A DNA stretch of 58,108 nt, from positions 1 to 58,108 of the forward strand of contig JAIKWH010000016.1 of assembly GCA_024684955.1 (NCBI GenBank), in the 5' to 3' direction. Under the pieces are notes generated by a model, which was not told the origin of the DNA, did no database searches, and worked only from the letters and a program-made list of their open reading frames with translations. The position numbers and the translations under genes were made by a program. Shown here piece by piece: positions 42,768-52,030 of this stretch; the first letter of the stretch is position 1; the number at the start of each line of letters is the position of its first letter. This stretch comes from Pseudobutyrivibrio sp. (GTDB lineage Bacteria; Bacillota; Clostridia; Lachnospirales; Lachnospiraceae).

Positions 42768-45128
42768 TTACAGTTTCAAATTAATTCCTTTGTTTTTGAG
42801 ATTTTCGATAATCTCATCAACAACCTTTTGAACTTCCTCATGGGTAAGAGTTCTCTCATCATCACCAAAGAGGAGTCTTGTTGTAATTGACTTACTATCT
42901 CCATCAGAGTATACATCAGCCACACCGATGCTCTTTAAGATACTATAAGATTTCTCTTTTATTGTATCATTTATCTCTGCAAATTTCTCTGCTACAAAAG
43001 ATAAATCTACCTCGATTGAAGGATACTTTGATGGCTCTGCATATTTAATGCCCTTTCCATCAGCCTCTGTAAATGCTTCCATGTCAATTTCAGCAAAAAC
43101 AATGGCAGCCTTCTTGTCAATTTTCTTTGAAACAAGTGGATGAGCCACGCCAATCTTTCCGATTTGTTTGCCATCAATCAAAAGACCGTTCAGGTTCTTT
43201 GGATGCTCGTATGAGTGGCTGCTCTCCATTTTTTTGTATGAGATAGGCATGTGCTTGAGGTCATCAACCAACTCTGCAATCATATCCCTCAGTTCAAAAT
43301 AAAGTGTCTCTACCGACTTTGTCTTTGAAAAGAGGCTAATGCAAAGTTTCTTGCGCTCATCGCAAAGACCATCTGACTTGAGGCCTTCTACAACATGGCC
43401 AATCTCAAAAAGACCAAAGTCTGTATCATAGCCTGTGTTGTAACTTACCTGGCAAAGCTGTGTAGGGATAATTGAGTTTCTAAGAGTCTCAATATTAGGG
43501 TTTGTAGAACCGGCCAACTTGATGTTGTCCTCTACCTCCATGCCAAGTTTCTTGTATTCATCAGCATACTGCCAGAGGTATGAATGTACCTCGTGCAAAC
43601 TGAATCTCTTTACTAAAATATCTTTTGCCCTATCCTCAAGGCTAGTCTGAGCATCCATTCTAATAGGGAAAAGAGGTGCCTCAGTAGTCTTTAGAATAAA
43701 GTTGTCGTATCCATAGATACGGGTGATTTCTTCAATGATATCAGCCTTCATGCTAACATCCTTTGTAGCACGATATGAAGGTACATCTACCTTGAAATTG
43801 TCTCCACTATGCTCTACACCAAATCCTAATGATGTAAGTGTATCAACAATGTGCTCATCTGTAATCTCGATACCTGTGTACTTGTCCACAAATGTCTTGT
43901 CAAAGTCAAGGCTGATGTGTGGATAGTGGAAAGCGTATTCATCTGTAAGGGCAGATACTACCTTTGCATTTGAATCGATTTCAAAGAGAAGGTATAAAAA
44001 TCTTGCAATGGCTACTGTAGTCATTTCAGGATCAAGGCTCTTCTCATAGCGGGCGCTGGCATCTGTTCTGTGAGCCAAACGGACTGCAGACTTTCTGATT
44101 GAGGCTGCATTAAAGGTTGCAGACTCAAGAGTAAGTGTTGTGGTATCCTCCACAATTTCTGAATCGAGACCACCCATAATACCTGCAATGGCAACAGGTG
44201 TGTTGTCGTTGCAAATCATGAGAGTATTCTCGTCGCAGTTTCTCTCAATGCCGTCTAAGGTAGTAAATACGAATGGCTTGTCAAAACGCTTGATGCGGAT
44301 TTTGCCAACCTTTCTAGAGTCAAAGGCATGCATAGGCTGTCCCATCTCCAGCATAAGGTAGTTGGTTAAATCAGCCAGCAAATTGATTGCTCTCATGCCA
44401 CAGTAGAAAAGTCTGATTCGCATATTTACAGGAGCAACATTTTTTTCAATGTTTTCTACCTTGATTGCAGAATATCTCTGGCAGAGTTCGTCCTCGATTT
44501 TCAGGTCAATCTTTTCCAGGTTATCATATTTGCTAAGGTCAATTGTTGGAAGTGGCTTGAGAGGACGCTTTGCAATTGTAGCAATCTCTCTTGCTATTCC
44601 GTAGTGGCCCCAAAGGTCAGGTCTGTTTGTGAGAGACTTGTTATCAACCTCAAAGATAATATCATCGATCTCATAGAGGTCTTTTAAATCTGTACCCAGT
44701 GGGCAATCATCTAATATATCCATAATGCCATCATGGTTGTCAGAGATTCCGACTTCCTTTTCTGAACAGCACATTCCGTTTGATGGGAAGCCTGCCAGTG
44801 GCTTTGATTCAATAGTAATACCGCCGATATGGGCACCAACCTTGGCAAAGGCTGTTTTCATACCAACTCTTACATTAGGTGCTCCACAGACAACATCTGT
44901 GAGTTTGCCGTCGCCGGCATCCACCTTTAAAAGGTGCAGCTTATTAGATTCAGGGTGTGGCTCCACAGATTTAATCTCTGCTACAACAACACCTGAAAGG
45001 TCTTCACCCTTGAAATAAATATCATTTTCTACTTCTGCAGTTGCCAGGGAAAACTTTGCGATAAGGTCCATCTTATCGATTCCATCCAGGTCAACAAAAT
45101 CAGAAATCCAATTCATTGAAATAAACAT
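42768..45128 (-). CDS. pheT: Phenylalanyl-tRNA synthetase beta subunit
   Basis: 786 residues. An N-terminal tRNA-binding domain (VEPHPESNKLHLLKVDAG, about 55-75), the B3/B4 editing domain, the B5 domain and a C-terminal FDX-ACB domain (AEPSKYPSIEVDLSFVAEKF) appear in the expected order. With PheS it forms the alpha2beta2 enzyme charging tRNA-Phe. The start is supported by GGAGG nine bases upstream; an ATG at codon 5 is possible. It lies 15 bases downstream of pheS. Confidence 0.97.
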   Translation of the reverse strand: MFISMNWISDFVDLDGIDKMDLIAKFSLATAEVENDIYFKGEDLSGVVVAEIKSVEPHPESNKLHLLKVDAGDGKLTDVVCGAPNVRVGMKTAFAKVGAHIGGITIESKPLAGFPSNGMCCSEKEVGISDNHDGIMDILDDCPLGTDLKDLYEIDDIIFEVDNKSLTNRPDLWGHYGIAREIATIAKRPLKPLPTIDLSKYDNLEKIDLKIEDELCQRYSAIKVENIEKNVAPVNMRIRLFYCGMRAINLLADLTNYLMLEMGQPMHAFDSRKVGKIRIKRFDKPFVFTTLDGIERNCDENTLMICNDNTPVAIAGIMGGLDSEIVEDTTTLTLESATFNAASIRKSAVRLAHRTDASARYEKSLDPEMTTVAIARFLYLLFEIDSNAKVVSALTDEYAFHYPHISLDFDKTFVDKYTGIEITDEHIVDTLTSLGFGVEHSGDNFKVDVPSYRATKDVSMKADIIEEITRIYGYDNFILKTTEAPLFPIRMDAQTSLEDRAKDILVKRFSLHEVHSYLWQYADEYKKLGMEVEDNIKLAGSTNPNIETLRNSIIPTQLCQVSYNTGYDTDFGLFEIGHVVEGLKSDGLCDERKKLCISLFSKTKSVETLYFELRDMIAELVDDLKHMPISYKKMESSHSYEHPKNLNGLLIDGKQIGKIGVAHPLVSKKIDKKAAIVFAEIDMEAFTEADGKGIKYAEPSKYPSIEVDLSFVAEKFAEINDTIKEKSYSILKSIGVADVYSDGDSKSITTRLLFGDDERTLTHEEVQKVVDEIIENLKNKGINLKL

Positions 45129-45143
45129 CTACTTAGCCCTCCC

Positions 45144-46199
45144 TTACTCTTCATCATCGGTGAACTGAGCCAAACTGTTGAGATTGCCGCTGTTCAGATC
45201 ACGAATGTCTTTGATACCGTATTTCATCATTGCAAGTCTTGTAAGTCCAAGGCCAAAGGCAAAACCGGTGTATTTTTCAGGGTCAATGCCACCCTCTTTC
45301 AGTACATTAGGGTGAATCATTCCACATGGGCAAAGTTCCAACCATCCTGAGTGCTTGCAAGAAGGGCAACCCTTTCCGCCGCAAATCAGACAGTTGATAT
45401 CAAGCTCAAATCCAGGCTCCACAAATGGGAAAAATCCAGGTCTAAGTCTTACCTTGATATCTCTTCTGAAAACTTCTGAAAGCATGGTCTTCATAAAGTA
45501 GATAAGGTTTGAAATGGAAATGTCCTTGCCTACCATAACACCTTCCATCTGGAAGAATGTGTTCTCATGGCTGGCATCAGTAGCCTCATTTCTAAAGCAA
45601 CGACCAGGGAAAATAGCCTTGATTGGCTTGCCATTTTCAATAAGGTCCTTGCGGTATTTTTTGTAAATCGCATTCTGGGCAGCAGTTGTCTGTGACTTTA
45701 AAAGCTGACCATTCTCAAGATAATATGTATCCTGCATATCTCTTGCAGGGTGATATTTTGGAATATTAACAGACTCGAAACACTCGTAGTCAGTAACCAC
45801 CTCACTGTAGTCTTCCACTGTAAATCCCATGGATTTAAAAACTGTTTCACACTGGCGCTGAACAAGTGTGATTGGGTGGAAACTTCCCTGATTAAACTTA
45901 GAAGGTAAAGAAATATCAAAGTCAGGAACCTTGTCGATTTCCTTTTGCAGTTCTAATGCAGCAAGTTCTTCTTTCTTCTCAGAAATCTTGTCTGCAACAG
46001 CATTCTTTAAAGCGTTAACCTTTTGGCCAAACTCTTTTTTCTCCTCAGCCGACAGTTTGCCCATTTCCTTCATGGCAGCTGTAACGCTACCCTTTTTGCC
46101 AAGGTAAGCAACACGGATGTTTTCAAGTTCTTCTGAACTTTTGATTTTATCAAGTTCAGTTTCAAACTTGGCACTTAATTCTGAAATAATATCTCCCAT
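45144..46199 (-). CDS. pheS: Phenylalanyl-tRNA synthetase alpha subunit
   Basis: 351 residues. A coiled-coil N-terminal arm (about 1-90) precedes the class II catalytic core: SFHPITLVQRQCE near residue 105, the motif 2 region FRNEATDASHENTFFQMEG near 208, and GFAFGLGLTRLAMMKYGI near 310. A cysteine-rich insertion (CLICGGKGCPSC, then CPCGMIHP, about 268-300) lies just before motif 3 and could bind zinc; some bacterial PheS proteins have a similar insert. No T-box leader is visible upstream; queA ends 20 bases before it. Confidence 0.96.
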   Translation of the reverse strand: MGDIISELSAKFETELDKIKSSEELENIRVAYLGKKGSVTAAMKEMGKLSAEEKKEFGQKVNALKNAVADKISEKKEELAALELQKEIDKVPDFDISLPSKFNQGSFHPITLVQRQCETVFKSMGFTVEDYSEVVTDYECFESVNIPKYHPARDMQDTYYLENGQLLKSQTTAAQNAIYKKYRKDLIENGKPIKAIFPGRCFRNEATDASHENTFFQMEGVMVGKDISISNLIYFMKTMLSEVFRRDIKVRLRPGFFPFVEPGFELDINCLICGGKGCPSCKHSGWLELCPCGMIHPNVLKEGGIDPEKYTGFAFGLGLTRLAMMKYGIKDIRDLNSGNLNSLAQFTDDEE

Positions 46200-46219
46200 T
46201 TATGGATCTCCCTTCCTAT

Positions 46220-47245
46220 TTACTCTATAAGCATTGCATCTCCAAAGGAGAAGAATCTATATTTATCTTTAACAGCCTCTTCGTATGCATGCAGCACATG
46301 CTCTCTGCCTGCCAATGCTGACACTAGCATAATAAGTGTGGACTGTGGCAGGTGGAAATTAGTAATCAAAGCATCTATCACCTTAAACTCATATCCAGGA
46401 TATATAAATATCTGAGTCCAATCACTCTTTGGAACAAGAGGCTTGCCAGGCTCTGCTGCGGACTCAAGGGTGCGGGTGGATGTGGTGCCAACAGAAATGA
46501 CCCTGCCTCCCCTAGCCTTTGTCTCATTGATAATATCGCAGGCCTTTTGGTCTATCTTGTAATATTCTGAATGCATATGGTGGTCAAGGACATTGTCCTC
46601 CTTTACAGGTCTAAATGTGCCGAGACCAACATGCAGTGTAACCTCTGCTATATTTACGCCCATGGCCCTTATTTCCTCCAGCAACTCTGGGGTAAAGTGT
46701 AGACCGGCTGTAGGTGCAGCTGCAGAGCCGTCAAATTTTGCATAGACAGTCTGATACCTATTCCTATCCTCCAGCCTGTGGGTAATGTAAGGAGGCAGCG
46801 GCATCTCGCCCAGTTTGTCCAAAATCTCCTCAAAAATACCCTCATAAGAAAACTCTATAATACGGTCTCCATCATCAACAATATCAATGATTTTGCCCAT
46901 CAACAGTCCGTCTCCAAAGGAAATCTCCATGCCAGGTCTAGCCTTTTTGCCAGGCTTTACCAAACATTCCCACTGATTATCGCTGATTCTTTTAAGAAGG
47001 AGAATCTCCACCTTGCCACCAGAACCCACTCTGGCCCCGTATAATCTAGCTGGAATAACCCTGGTATTGTTGATAACCAGGCAATCTCCCGGATTCAAAT
47101 AATCTTTTATATCATAAAAATGACGGTGAGTAATCTCACCTGTCTGCTTATCTAAAACCATCAATCTGGAATTACTGCGCTTTTCAAGCGGATCCTGAGC
47201 GATAAGCTCCTCAGGAAGATTATAATCAAAATCTGAAACTCTCAT
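46220..47245 (-). CDS. queA: S-adenosylmethionine:tRNA ribosyltransferase-isomerase (QueA)
   Basis: 341 residues from the ATG at 47245; a GTG three codons earlier is possible. Motifs are [18 protein letters not shown] at the N-terminus, [15 protein letters not shown] near residue 58, [14 protein letters not shown] near 178 and [19 protein letters not shown] near 295. It builds epoxyqueuosine on tRNA from SAM. It lies between the YihY gene and pheS. No other queuosine gene is present in the window. Confidence 0.96.
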   Translation of the reverse strand: MRVSDFDYNLPEELIAQDPLEKRSNSRLMVLDKQTGEITHRHFYDIKDYLNPGDCLVINNTRVIPARLYGARVGSGGKVEILLLKRISDNQWECLVKPGKKARPGMEISFGDGLLMGKIIDIVDDGDRIIEFSYEGIFEEILDKLGEMPLPPYITHRLEDRNRYQTVYAKFDGSAAAPTAGLHFTPELLEEIRAMGVNIAEVTLHVGLGTFRPVKEDNVLDHHMHSEYYKIDQKACDIINETKARGGRVISVGTTSTRTLESAAEPGKPLVPKSDWTQIFIYPGYEFKVIDALITNFHLPQSTLIMLVSALAGREHVLHAYEEAVKDKYRFFSFGDAMLIE

Positions 47246-47265
47246 AACCCACACATTCTAACACA

Positions 47266-48144
47266 CTAATTAGCCTTTTTCCACTTGCCCAGGCCATGCT
47301 TCTGATAAAATTTATCTTTAATTTTTGTCCCTAGGACTAAAAAGCCATCGGCAAAGAATACATTGGCCTCCACCGACATAAGCATAAAATACATACAAAA
47401 GTATAGCCAAAACATAAATACCATCATGGTTGCCAGGGCCCCATACATGGAAAAGCCCTTAAAGATTCCAACCCATATAGCCATAAACATGGAGAATATA
47501 TACCAGGAAAGGGCGCATATAATTCCTCCTGGCAACTGGCTTAGAAAGGATATCTTTTTATTAGGAAGAACTGTAAATAAAAAGGTAAATACCACCACCA
47601 AAAACAGGAATACAAAAATCCCCCTAAACAAAGGTCTGATACCTACTACATAAGCAATAAAGCCATAGTAGTTTTGAGCAAAGTCCTGCAGTTTGTGGGT
47701 AAAAATAAGCATAAGCATTATTACAACAATTACAAAAAGGAGAATCATTGTATACAAAATCGCCCTAAGCCTGCGGGAAAACCAGCCCCTGGTTTCCTCC
47801 ACCTGATGTACCTGGTTGAGGCCTACCATAAGATTTTGAAAAGCCTTGCCCGATGACCAAATCGCCATGAGAATTGAGGTAAAAATGGCACCAGTTGAAG
47901 CCCTGGTAATAAGGCCAACTATCCTGGTGGCATATGGAGAAAATTCACTAGGAACCACCTCATAAATCATGTCATAAATGTACTGACCTATAGAAGGTGC
48001 AAAGCCTGATAACCATACTAAAAGCATTAAAAAAGGAATTGCCGATACTATGAGGAAATATCCGGTTTGGGCTGCATAGGCCCCAATGTTATCTCTGTTG
48101 CATTTATCAATATATGTTTTCCCATATCCTATAAAATTCCACAT
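47266..48144 (-). CDS. YihY/BrkB-family integral membrane protein
   Basis: 292 residues with about six membrane helices. The N-terminus DNIGAYAAQTGYFLIVSAIPF, the WSSGKAFQNLMVGLNQVHQV segment near residue 95, and MFWLYFCMYFMLMSVEANVF near 250 are typical of the YihY/BrkB (formerly ribonuclease BN) family. The function is not established; proposals include export or envelope roles. AAGGAGG precedes the ATG. It follows the 6S-like RNA and its terminator. Confidence 0.88.
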   Translation of the reverse strand: MWNFIGYGKTYIDKCNRDNIGAYAAQTGYFLIVSAIPFLMLLVWLSGFAPSIGQYIYDMIYEVVPSEFSPYATRIVGLITRASTGAIFTSILMAIWSSGKAFQNLMVGLNQVHQVEETRGWFSRRLRAILYTMILLFVIVVIMLMLIFTHKLQDFAQNYYGFIAYVVGIRPLFRGIFVFLFLVVVFTFLFTVLPNKKISFLSQLPGGIICALSWYIFSMFMAIWVGIFKGFSMYGALATMMVFMFWLYFCMYFMLMSVEANVFFADGFLVLGTKIKDKFYQKHGLGKWKKAN

Positions 48145-48207
48145 AGGCTACCTCCTTATTTTGCTTATATAAGAATATCAAACTAATTTATATCTTTCCA
48201 TAGAAAA

Positions 48208-48235
48208 AGGGACCATATCTGAGATATGGCCCCTA
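48208..48235 (-). terminator. Rho-independent terminator of the 6S-like RNA
   Basis: On the minus strand GGGGCCATATCTCAGATATGGTCCC forms a stem of about 10 bp (GGGCCATATC with GATATGGTCC, one wobble) followed by TTTTTC. Its position directly after the closing stem of the 6S-like RNA makes it the 3' end of that transcript. Confidence 0.85.
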
Positions 48236-48445
48236 TAAAAATCGAATCTAACCCAAAATGCCGGGCTTACCAATTGACTCCTAGCTTCAGCTAGGTGGAT
48301 CGCCGCAACCAACCTTTTGCCTTCCACTCTATGGAGGCCTGACAGCCGATTGGAAATGTAAGCATTCCATTTAAAGTAAATGTAGGTTCAAAACAGATAA
48401 GTTAAATCGAACACTCCAGGTTAGAAAGTTATCGGTAATCTTTTA
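48236..48445 (-). ncRNA. ssrS: Probable 6S RNA (ssrS)
   Basis: A structured non-coding segment read on the minus strand. The ends pair in a long stem (TTCGATTTAACTTA near 48395 with GGGTTAGATTCGAT near 48244, about 13 pairs with one bulge and wobbles), leaving a large internal bubble. It contains the stretch GAACCTACATTTAC, which I associate with 6S RNAs of Firmicutes, and internal hairpins (GCCTCCA with TGGAAGGC; CCTAGC-TGAA-GCTAGG). A TATAAT box lies at 48452-48457 and a terminator follows. 6S RNA binds RNA polymerase. I call it from shape and remembered family sequence only; another structured RNA is the alternative. Confidence 0.6.
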
Positions 48446-48451
48446 CCTGAG

Positions 48452-48487
48452 ATTATAGTACACCTTATTTGTGACAAATTAAAGAAC
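48452..48487 (-). promoter_or_regulatory. Candidate promoter of the 6S-like RNA
   Basis: On the minus strand a perfect -10 TATAAT (48452-48457) is preceded by TTGTCA (48482-48487). Their spacing of 14 bases, or of 15 if the -35 is read one base further downstream, is shorter than the usual 17, so the -35 assignment is tentative while the -10 is good. Transcription would start near 48445. Confidence 0.5.
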
Positions 48488-48579
48488 ATAAATGCCCCAA
48501 TTTTCGGGCTTTTTATATTAAATCTTAACAAAAGAAATCAGGTGTTTAAGCTATGTCTTCTAACCACTTTCCCACTAAA

Positions 48580-48612
48580 AAAAGTACTCAGGCCATGCCT
48601 GAGTACTTTAAA
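48580..48612 (-). terminator. Rho-independent terminator after pckA
   Basis: On the minus strand AGTACTCAGG and CCTGAGTACT form a 10-bp stem around a CATGG loop and are followed by seven T. It starts 16 bases after the pckA stop. Confidence 0.9.
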
Positions 48613-48627
48613 AAATTCATATAAGAA

Positions 48628-50241
48628 TTAAAGCTGTGGGCCTGCAGCAACAAGTGCCTTACCAGCCTCGTTTGTCTCATACTTCTTAAAGTTTTTCTGG
48701 AAGCGAGATGCAAGATCCTTTGCCTTCTCCTCCCACTCTGAAGGATTAGCATATGTATCTCTAGGATCAAGAATGCCAGTGTCAACTCCTGGAAGCTCTG
48801 TTGGAACCTCAAAATCAAAGTAAGGAATCTTCTTTGTAGGAGCCTTTAATACATCGCCTGAAAGAATTGCATCGATGATACCTCTTGTATCCTTAATAGA
48901 GATTCTCTTGCCTGTGCCGTTCCATCCTGTGTTAACAAGGTAAGCCTTTGCACCAGACTTCTCCATCTTCTTAACCAGCTCCTCTGCATACTTTGTAGGA
49001 TGCAACTCAAGGAATGCCTGTCCGAAGCAAGCTGAGAATGTAGGTGTTGGCTCTGTGATACCTCTCTCTGTACCAGCAAGCTTTGCAGTAAATCCTGAAA
49101 GGAAGTAGTACTTTGTCTGCTCTGGTGAAAGGATAGATACTGGAGGCAGTACTCCAAATGCATCTGCAGAAAGGAAGATAACATTGTCAGCATCTGGACC
49201 TGCAGACTTCTTATTTACATTAGCAACAATCTTTTCAATGTGATCGATTGGATAAGATACACGAGTATTCTCTGTAACTGACTTGTCATCAAAGTCAATC
49301 TTGCCATTTCCATCAACAGTAACGTTCTCAAGAAGAGCATCTCTCTTGATTGCGTTGTAGATATCTGGCTCAGACTCTTTGTCAAGTCCGATAACCTTAG
49401 CGTAGCATCCACCTTCAAAGTTGAATACTCCGTTGTCATCCCAACCATGCTCATCATCACCGATAAGACGACGCTTTGGATCTGTAGAAAGAGTAGTCTT
49501 TCCTGTTCCAGATAAACCGAAGAAGATAGCTGTGTGCTTTCCGTCCATATCGCAGTTTGCTGAACAGTGCATAGAAGCGATTCCCTTAAGTGGAAGATAG
49601 TAGTTCATCATTGAGAACATACCCTTCTTCATCTCTCCGCCGTACCATGTGTTGATGATAACCTGCTCGCGGCTTGTGATGTTGAAAGCTACACATGTCT
49701 CTGAGTTAAGTCCTAACTCTTTGTAGTTTTCTACCTTTGCCTTTGAAGCGTTGTATACTACGAAATCAGGCTCGAAGTTCTCAAGCTCAGCAGCTGTTGG
49801 CTGGATGAACATATTCTTTACGAAATGTGCCTGCCAAGCAACTTCTACGATGAAACGAACTGCCATACGTGTGTCAGCATTTGCACCACAGAATGCATCA
49901 ACTACAAATAATCTCTTGTTGCAAAGCTCTTTCTTAGCAAGATCCTTTACTGTAGCCCATACTTCTTCGCTCATTGGATGGTTGTCATTTGGATACTCAG
50001 GTGTGTTCCACCATACTGTATCCTTTGAGTTATCATCCATTACGATGTACTTATCTTTAGGAGAACGTCCTGTGTAGATACCTGTCATAACGTTTACAGC
50101 ATCTAACTCTGTGTTCTGTCCTACTTCATAACCTGTTAATTCAGATTTTGTCTCCTCCTCGAACAACTGCTCGTAAGAAGGATTGTAAACAACCTCAGTT
50201 GTTCCAGTAATACCATATTTTGTCAAATCGATATTTGCCAT
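48628..50241 (-). CDS. pckA: ATP-dependent phosphoenolpyruvate carboxykinase
   Basis: 537 residues, normal for the ATP-type enzyme. The nucleotide loop [18 protein letters not shown] near residue 243 and the metal-binding [19 protein letters not shown] near 262 are intact; RSPKDKYIV near 60 and [20 protein letters not shown] near 203 are substrate-site segments. It interconverts oxaloacetate and PEP with ATP/ADP and in fermenters often works in the carboxylating direction. It is monocistronic, with its own promoter (50293-50321) and terminator. Codon use is strongly biased, suggesting high expression. Confidence 0.97.
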   Translation of the reverse strand: MANIDLTKYGITGTTEVVYNPSYEQLFEEETKSELTGYEVGQNTELDAVNVMTGIYTGRSPKDKYIVMDDNSKDTVWWNTPEYPNDNHPMSEEVWATVKDLAKKELCNKRLFVVDAFCGANADTRMAVRFIVEVAWQAHFVKNMFIQPTAAELENFEPDFVVYNASKAKVENYKELGLNSETCVAFNITSREQVIINTWYGGEMKKGMFSMMNYYLPLKGIASMHCSANCDMDGKHTAIFFGLSGTGKTTLSTDPKRRLIGDDEHGWDDNGVFNFEGGCYAKVIGLDKESEPDIYNAIKRDALLENVTVDGNGKIDFDDKSVTENTRVSYPIDHIEKIVANVNKKSAGPDADNVIFLSADAFGVLPPVSILSPEQTKYYFLSGFTAKLAGTERGITEPTPTFSACFGQAFLELHPTKYAEELVKKMEKSGAKAYLVNTGWNGTGKRISIKDTRGIIDAILSGDVLKAPTKKIPYFDFEVPTELPGVDTGILDPRDTYANPSEWEEKAKDLASRFQKNFKKYETNEAGKALVAAGPQL

Positions 50242-50283
50242 AGTTTTTACCTATCCTTTCTATTTATGATTAAAAAATCCTAA

Positions 50284-50321
50284 TCGATTTCTATAATAAT
50301 CGAATTTTGTATAAAAATCAA
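50284..50321 (-). promoter_or_regulatory. pckA promoter with overlapping palindrome
   Basis: On the minus strand TTGATT (50316-50321) and TATTAT (50293-50298) are 17 bases apart. The palindrome TCGATT-8 bases-AATCGA (50284-50303) overlaps the -10 box and could be an operator for an unidentified regulator. The RBS AGAAAGGATAGG lies nearer the ATG. Confidence 0.55.
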
Positions 50322-50501
50322 TGTAAAGAATAGGGAATTGTTACTTATTTAACAGATGTTATTTGTAAAGTTAACTTCAACCCCTCCTACTCTAAGTGTA
50401 GAATTTACTACTTCTTAATAGATACTATGGAACTTACTTCTTCTTAATGCTACCTTATGTTTGTTCATCCTTCTCTTGCTCCGGCCGGAACAGGAGCTTT
50501 T

Positions 50502-51803
50502 ATGAATAAGAATAAGCATTTAGTATATGATGAACGACGTCGGATTAGAGATGGCCTTGATGCATCATCCAGTTTTAAGGCTATAGGAAGAAGTATCGGA
50601 AGAGACTGCACTACCATTTCAAAAGAAGTAAAGTCTCATCGTGTGTTCGAAAAGAAAGGTGCACCATACAGACCTTTTAATGATTGCCAACTTAGAAAAG
50701 GTTGTCCTCACAAAGGTGATATATGTAGTGAATGTAGCCGTGGTAAATCAAGAAATCTATGTTTCTCCTGTGGTAAATGCACAGATTTTTGCAAAGATTA
50801 CATCAAGGAAGTTTGCCCACATCTAAGCAAACCGCCTTATGTGTGCAATGGTTGCAGTAGCCTTAATACCTGTACACTGGAGAAATGTTTTTATAAGCCA
50901 CGTGAGGCACAGCAAGAATATGAAGATGTAAGAAGCGAATCTCGGTCTGGATTCAATCTAACAGAAAGTGAATTGGAACAGCTGAATAATGTAATAAGTC
51001 CTCTTTTAAAAAAAGGGCAGTCATTACATCATATAATAGTTAATAATCCCGATTCTATATCGATATGCGAAAAAACCGCCTATATTTATGCCGATAATGG
51101 ATTATTTGAAGCTAAAAACATCGATATGCCTCGCAAGGTTAGGTTCAGACCTCGCAAAAAGAAATCAAAGGAACTTAAAGTTGACAAAGCTTGTAGGATT
51201 GGACGAACCTTCGAAGATTATAATAAATACAGAGAAGATAATCCTTCTGTACCTGTAGCAGAACTGGATTCAGTTGAAGGCATTAAGGGTGGTGCTGTTT
51301 TACTTACCATACACTTTGTACTTCCCAAACTACAGATTGCATTTTTACGAAAAACTAATGATTCAAAATCTGTTACTGAGATATTTAATTATCTCTATAA
51401 ACGTTTAGGTGAAGATAACTATAAAAAAATACTTTCATTGTGCCTCGCTGATAACGGGACAGAGTTCTCGGACCCTACAGCAATCGAATGTAATGGTGAC
51501 GGTGTTATTAAATCGAATGTATTCTATTGTGATCCCTCATCACCAAATCAAAAAGGAGCATGCGAAAACAACCATGAATTCATAAGAAGGATTATTCCTA
51601 AACATACAGATTTAGATCAGTATACCCAAAATCAAATCAATCTTATGATGGACCATATCAATTCCTATGGTCGACCTGAACTCGGTGATAAATCACCTTA
51701 CGAAATGTTTGAATTCTATTATGGCAGAAGTATTTTGGATATCTTAGGTATACACAAAATCCCTGCCAACGAGATAATTCTGAAACCGGAATTATTAAGA
51801 TAA
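50502..51803 (+). CDS. IS30-family transposase
   Basis: 433 residues from the ATG at 50502, which has AGGAG six bases upstream; the open frame continues 15 codons further up without an RBS. An N-terminal HTH (YDERRRIRDGLDASSSFKAI, then CTTISKEVKSH) precedes a cysteine-rich zinc-ribbon-like region (CSECSRGKSRNLCFSC, CPHLSKPPYVCNGC). The DDE catalytic domain has Asp in VAELDSVEG, Asp in LADNGTEFSDP and Glu in KGACENNHEFIRR, with the IS30 spacing between the last two. All three catalytic residues are present, so the enzyme may be active. Confidence 0.92.
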   Translation: MNKNKHLVYDERRRIRDGLDASSSFKAIGRSIGRDCTTISKEVKSHRVFEKKGAPYRPFNDCQLRKGCPHKGDICSECSRGKSRNLCFSCGKCTDFCKDYIKEVCPHLSKPPYVCNGCSSLNTCTLEKCFYKPREAQQEYEDVRSESRSGFNLTESELEQLNNVISPLLKKGQSLHHIIVNNPDSISICEKTAYIYADNGLFEAKNIDMPRKVRFRPRKKKSKELKVDKACRIGRTFEDYNKYREDNPSVPVAELDSVEGIKGGAVLLTIHFVLPKLQIAFLRKTNDSKSVTEIFNYLYKRLGEDNYKKILSLCLADNGTEFSDPTAIECNGDGVIKSNVFYCDPSSPNQKGACENNHEFIRRIIPKHTDLDQYTQNQINLMMDHINSYGRPELGDKSPYEMFEFYYGRSILDILGIHKIPANEIILKPELLR

Positions 51804-51858
51804 TAGAAAACTGGACTACGCCTTCTTTTGACACAAGCACGCACAGCGCACTATTACC

Positions 51859-51989
51859 CTTACTTCGCTTGATTACAAAAAAATCTGGTTTGGACTATTA
51901 AGTCAAGGCCACAGCCACTTCGTGGTGCCGCCTGCGGCAGCCTTGACATACATAGTCCAACCAGATATATGACACCTAAGCGAAGTAAG
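51859..51989. repeat. Nested palindromic, cloverleaf-like module in the IS tail
   Basis: Three concentric arms pair in order: 51859-51870 with 51978-51989 (12 bp perfect, CTTACTTCGCTT), 51883-51898 with 51952-51966 (15 bp, one bulged base) and 51902-51909 with 51940-51947 (8 bp, GTCAAGGC). Two tiny hairpins sit at the tip: CCAC-TTC-GTGG (51915-51925) and GCCGC-CT-GCGGC (51927-51938). The fold is the same on either strand. It lies 56 bases after the transposase stop. It may act as a terminator-like or regulatory RNA, a cruciform, or an independent small repeat inserted in the IS; the sequence alone does not decide. Confidence 0.75.
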
Positions 51990-51999
51990 AATAATAAAT

Positions 52000-52030
52000 A
52001 TTTCTGCGATAGCAGAAATTACCTTTTTTA
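52000..52030 (+). terminator. Candidate terminator of the transposase transcript
   Basis: ATTTCTGC and GCAGAAAT form an 8-bp stem with a GATA loop, followed by TACC and six T. It is about 200 bases downstream of the transposase stop, beyond the palindromic module. The T-run starts four bases after the stem, so efficiency is uncertain. Confidence 0.5.

Noticed and set aside
45110-46219. T-box leader for pheST
   Set aside because: Only 20 bases separate queA from pheS, and no T-box sequence or terminator pair is present there.
48588-48818. Open frame of 76 codons on the minus strand at the end of pckA
   Set aside because: It overlaps the pckA C-terminus in another frame and the terminator hairpin; Leu/Arg-rich shadow translation.
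51859-51989. CRISPR or integron attC-like array
   Set aside because: A single nested palindrome is present, with no spaced repeat units, no cas genes and no integrase.
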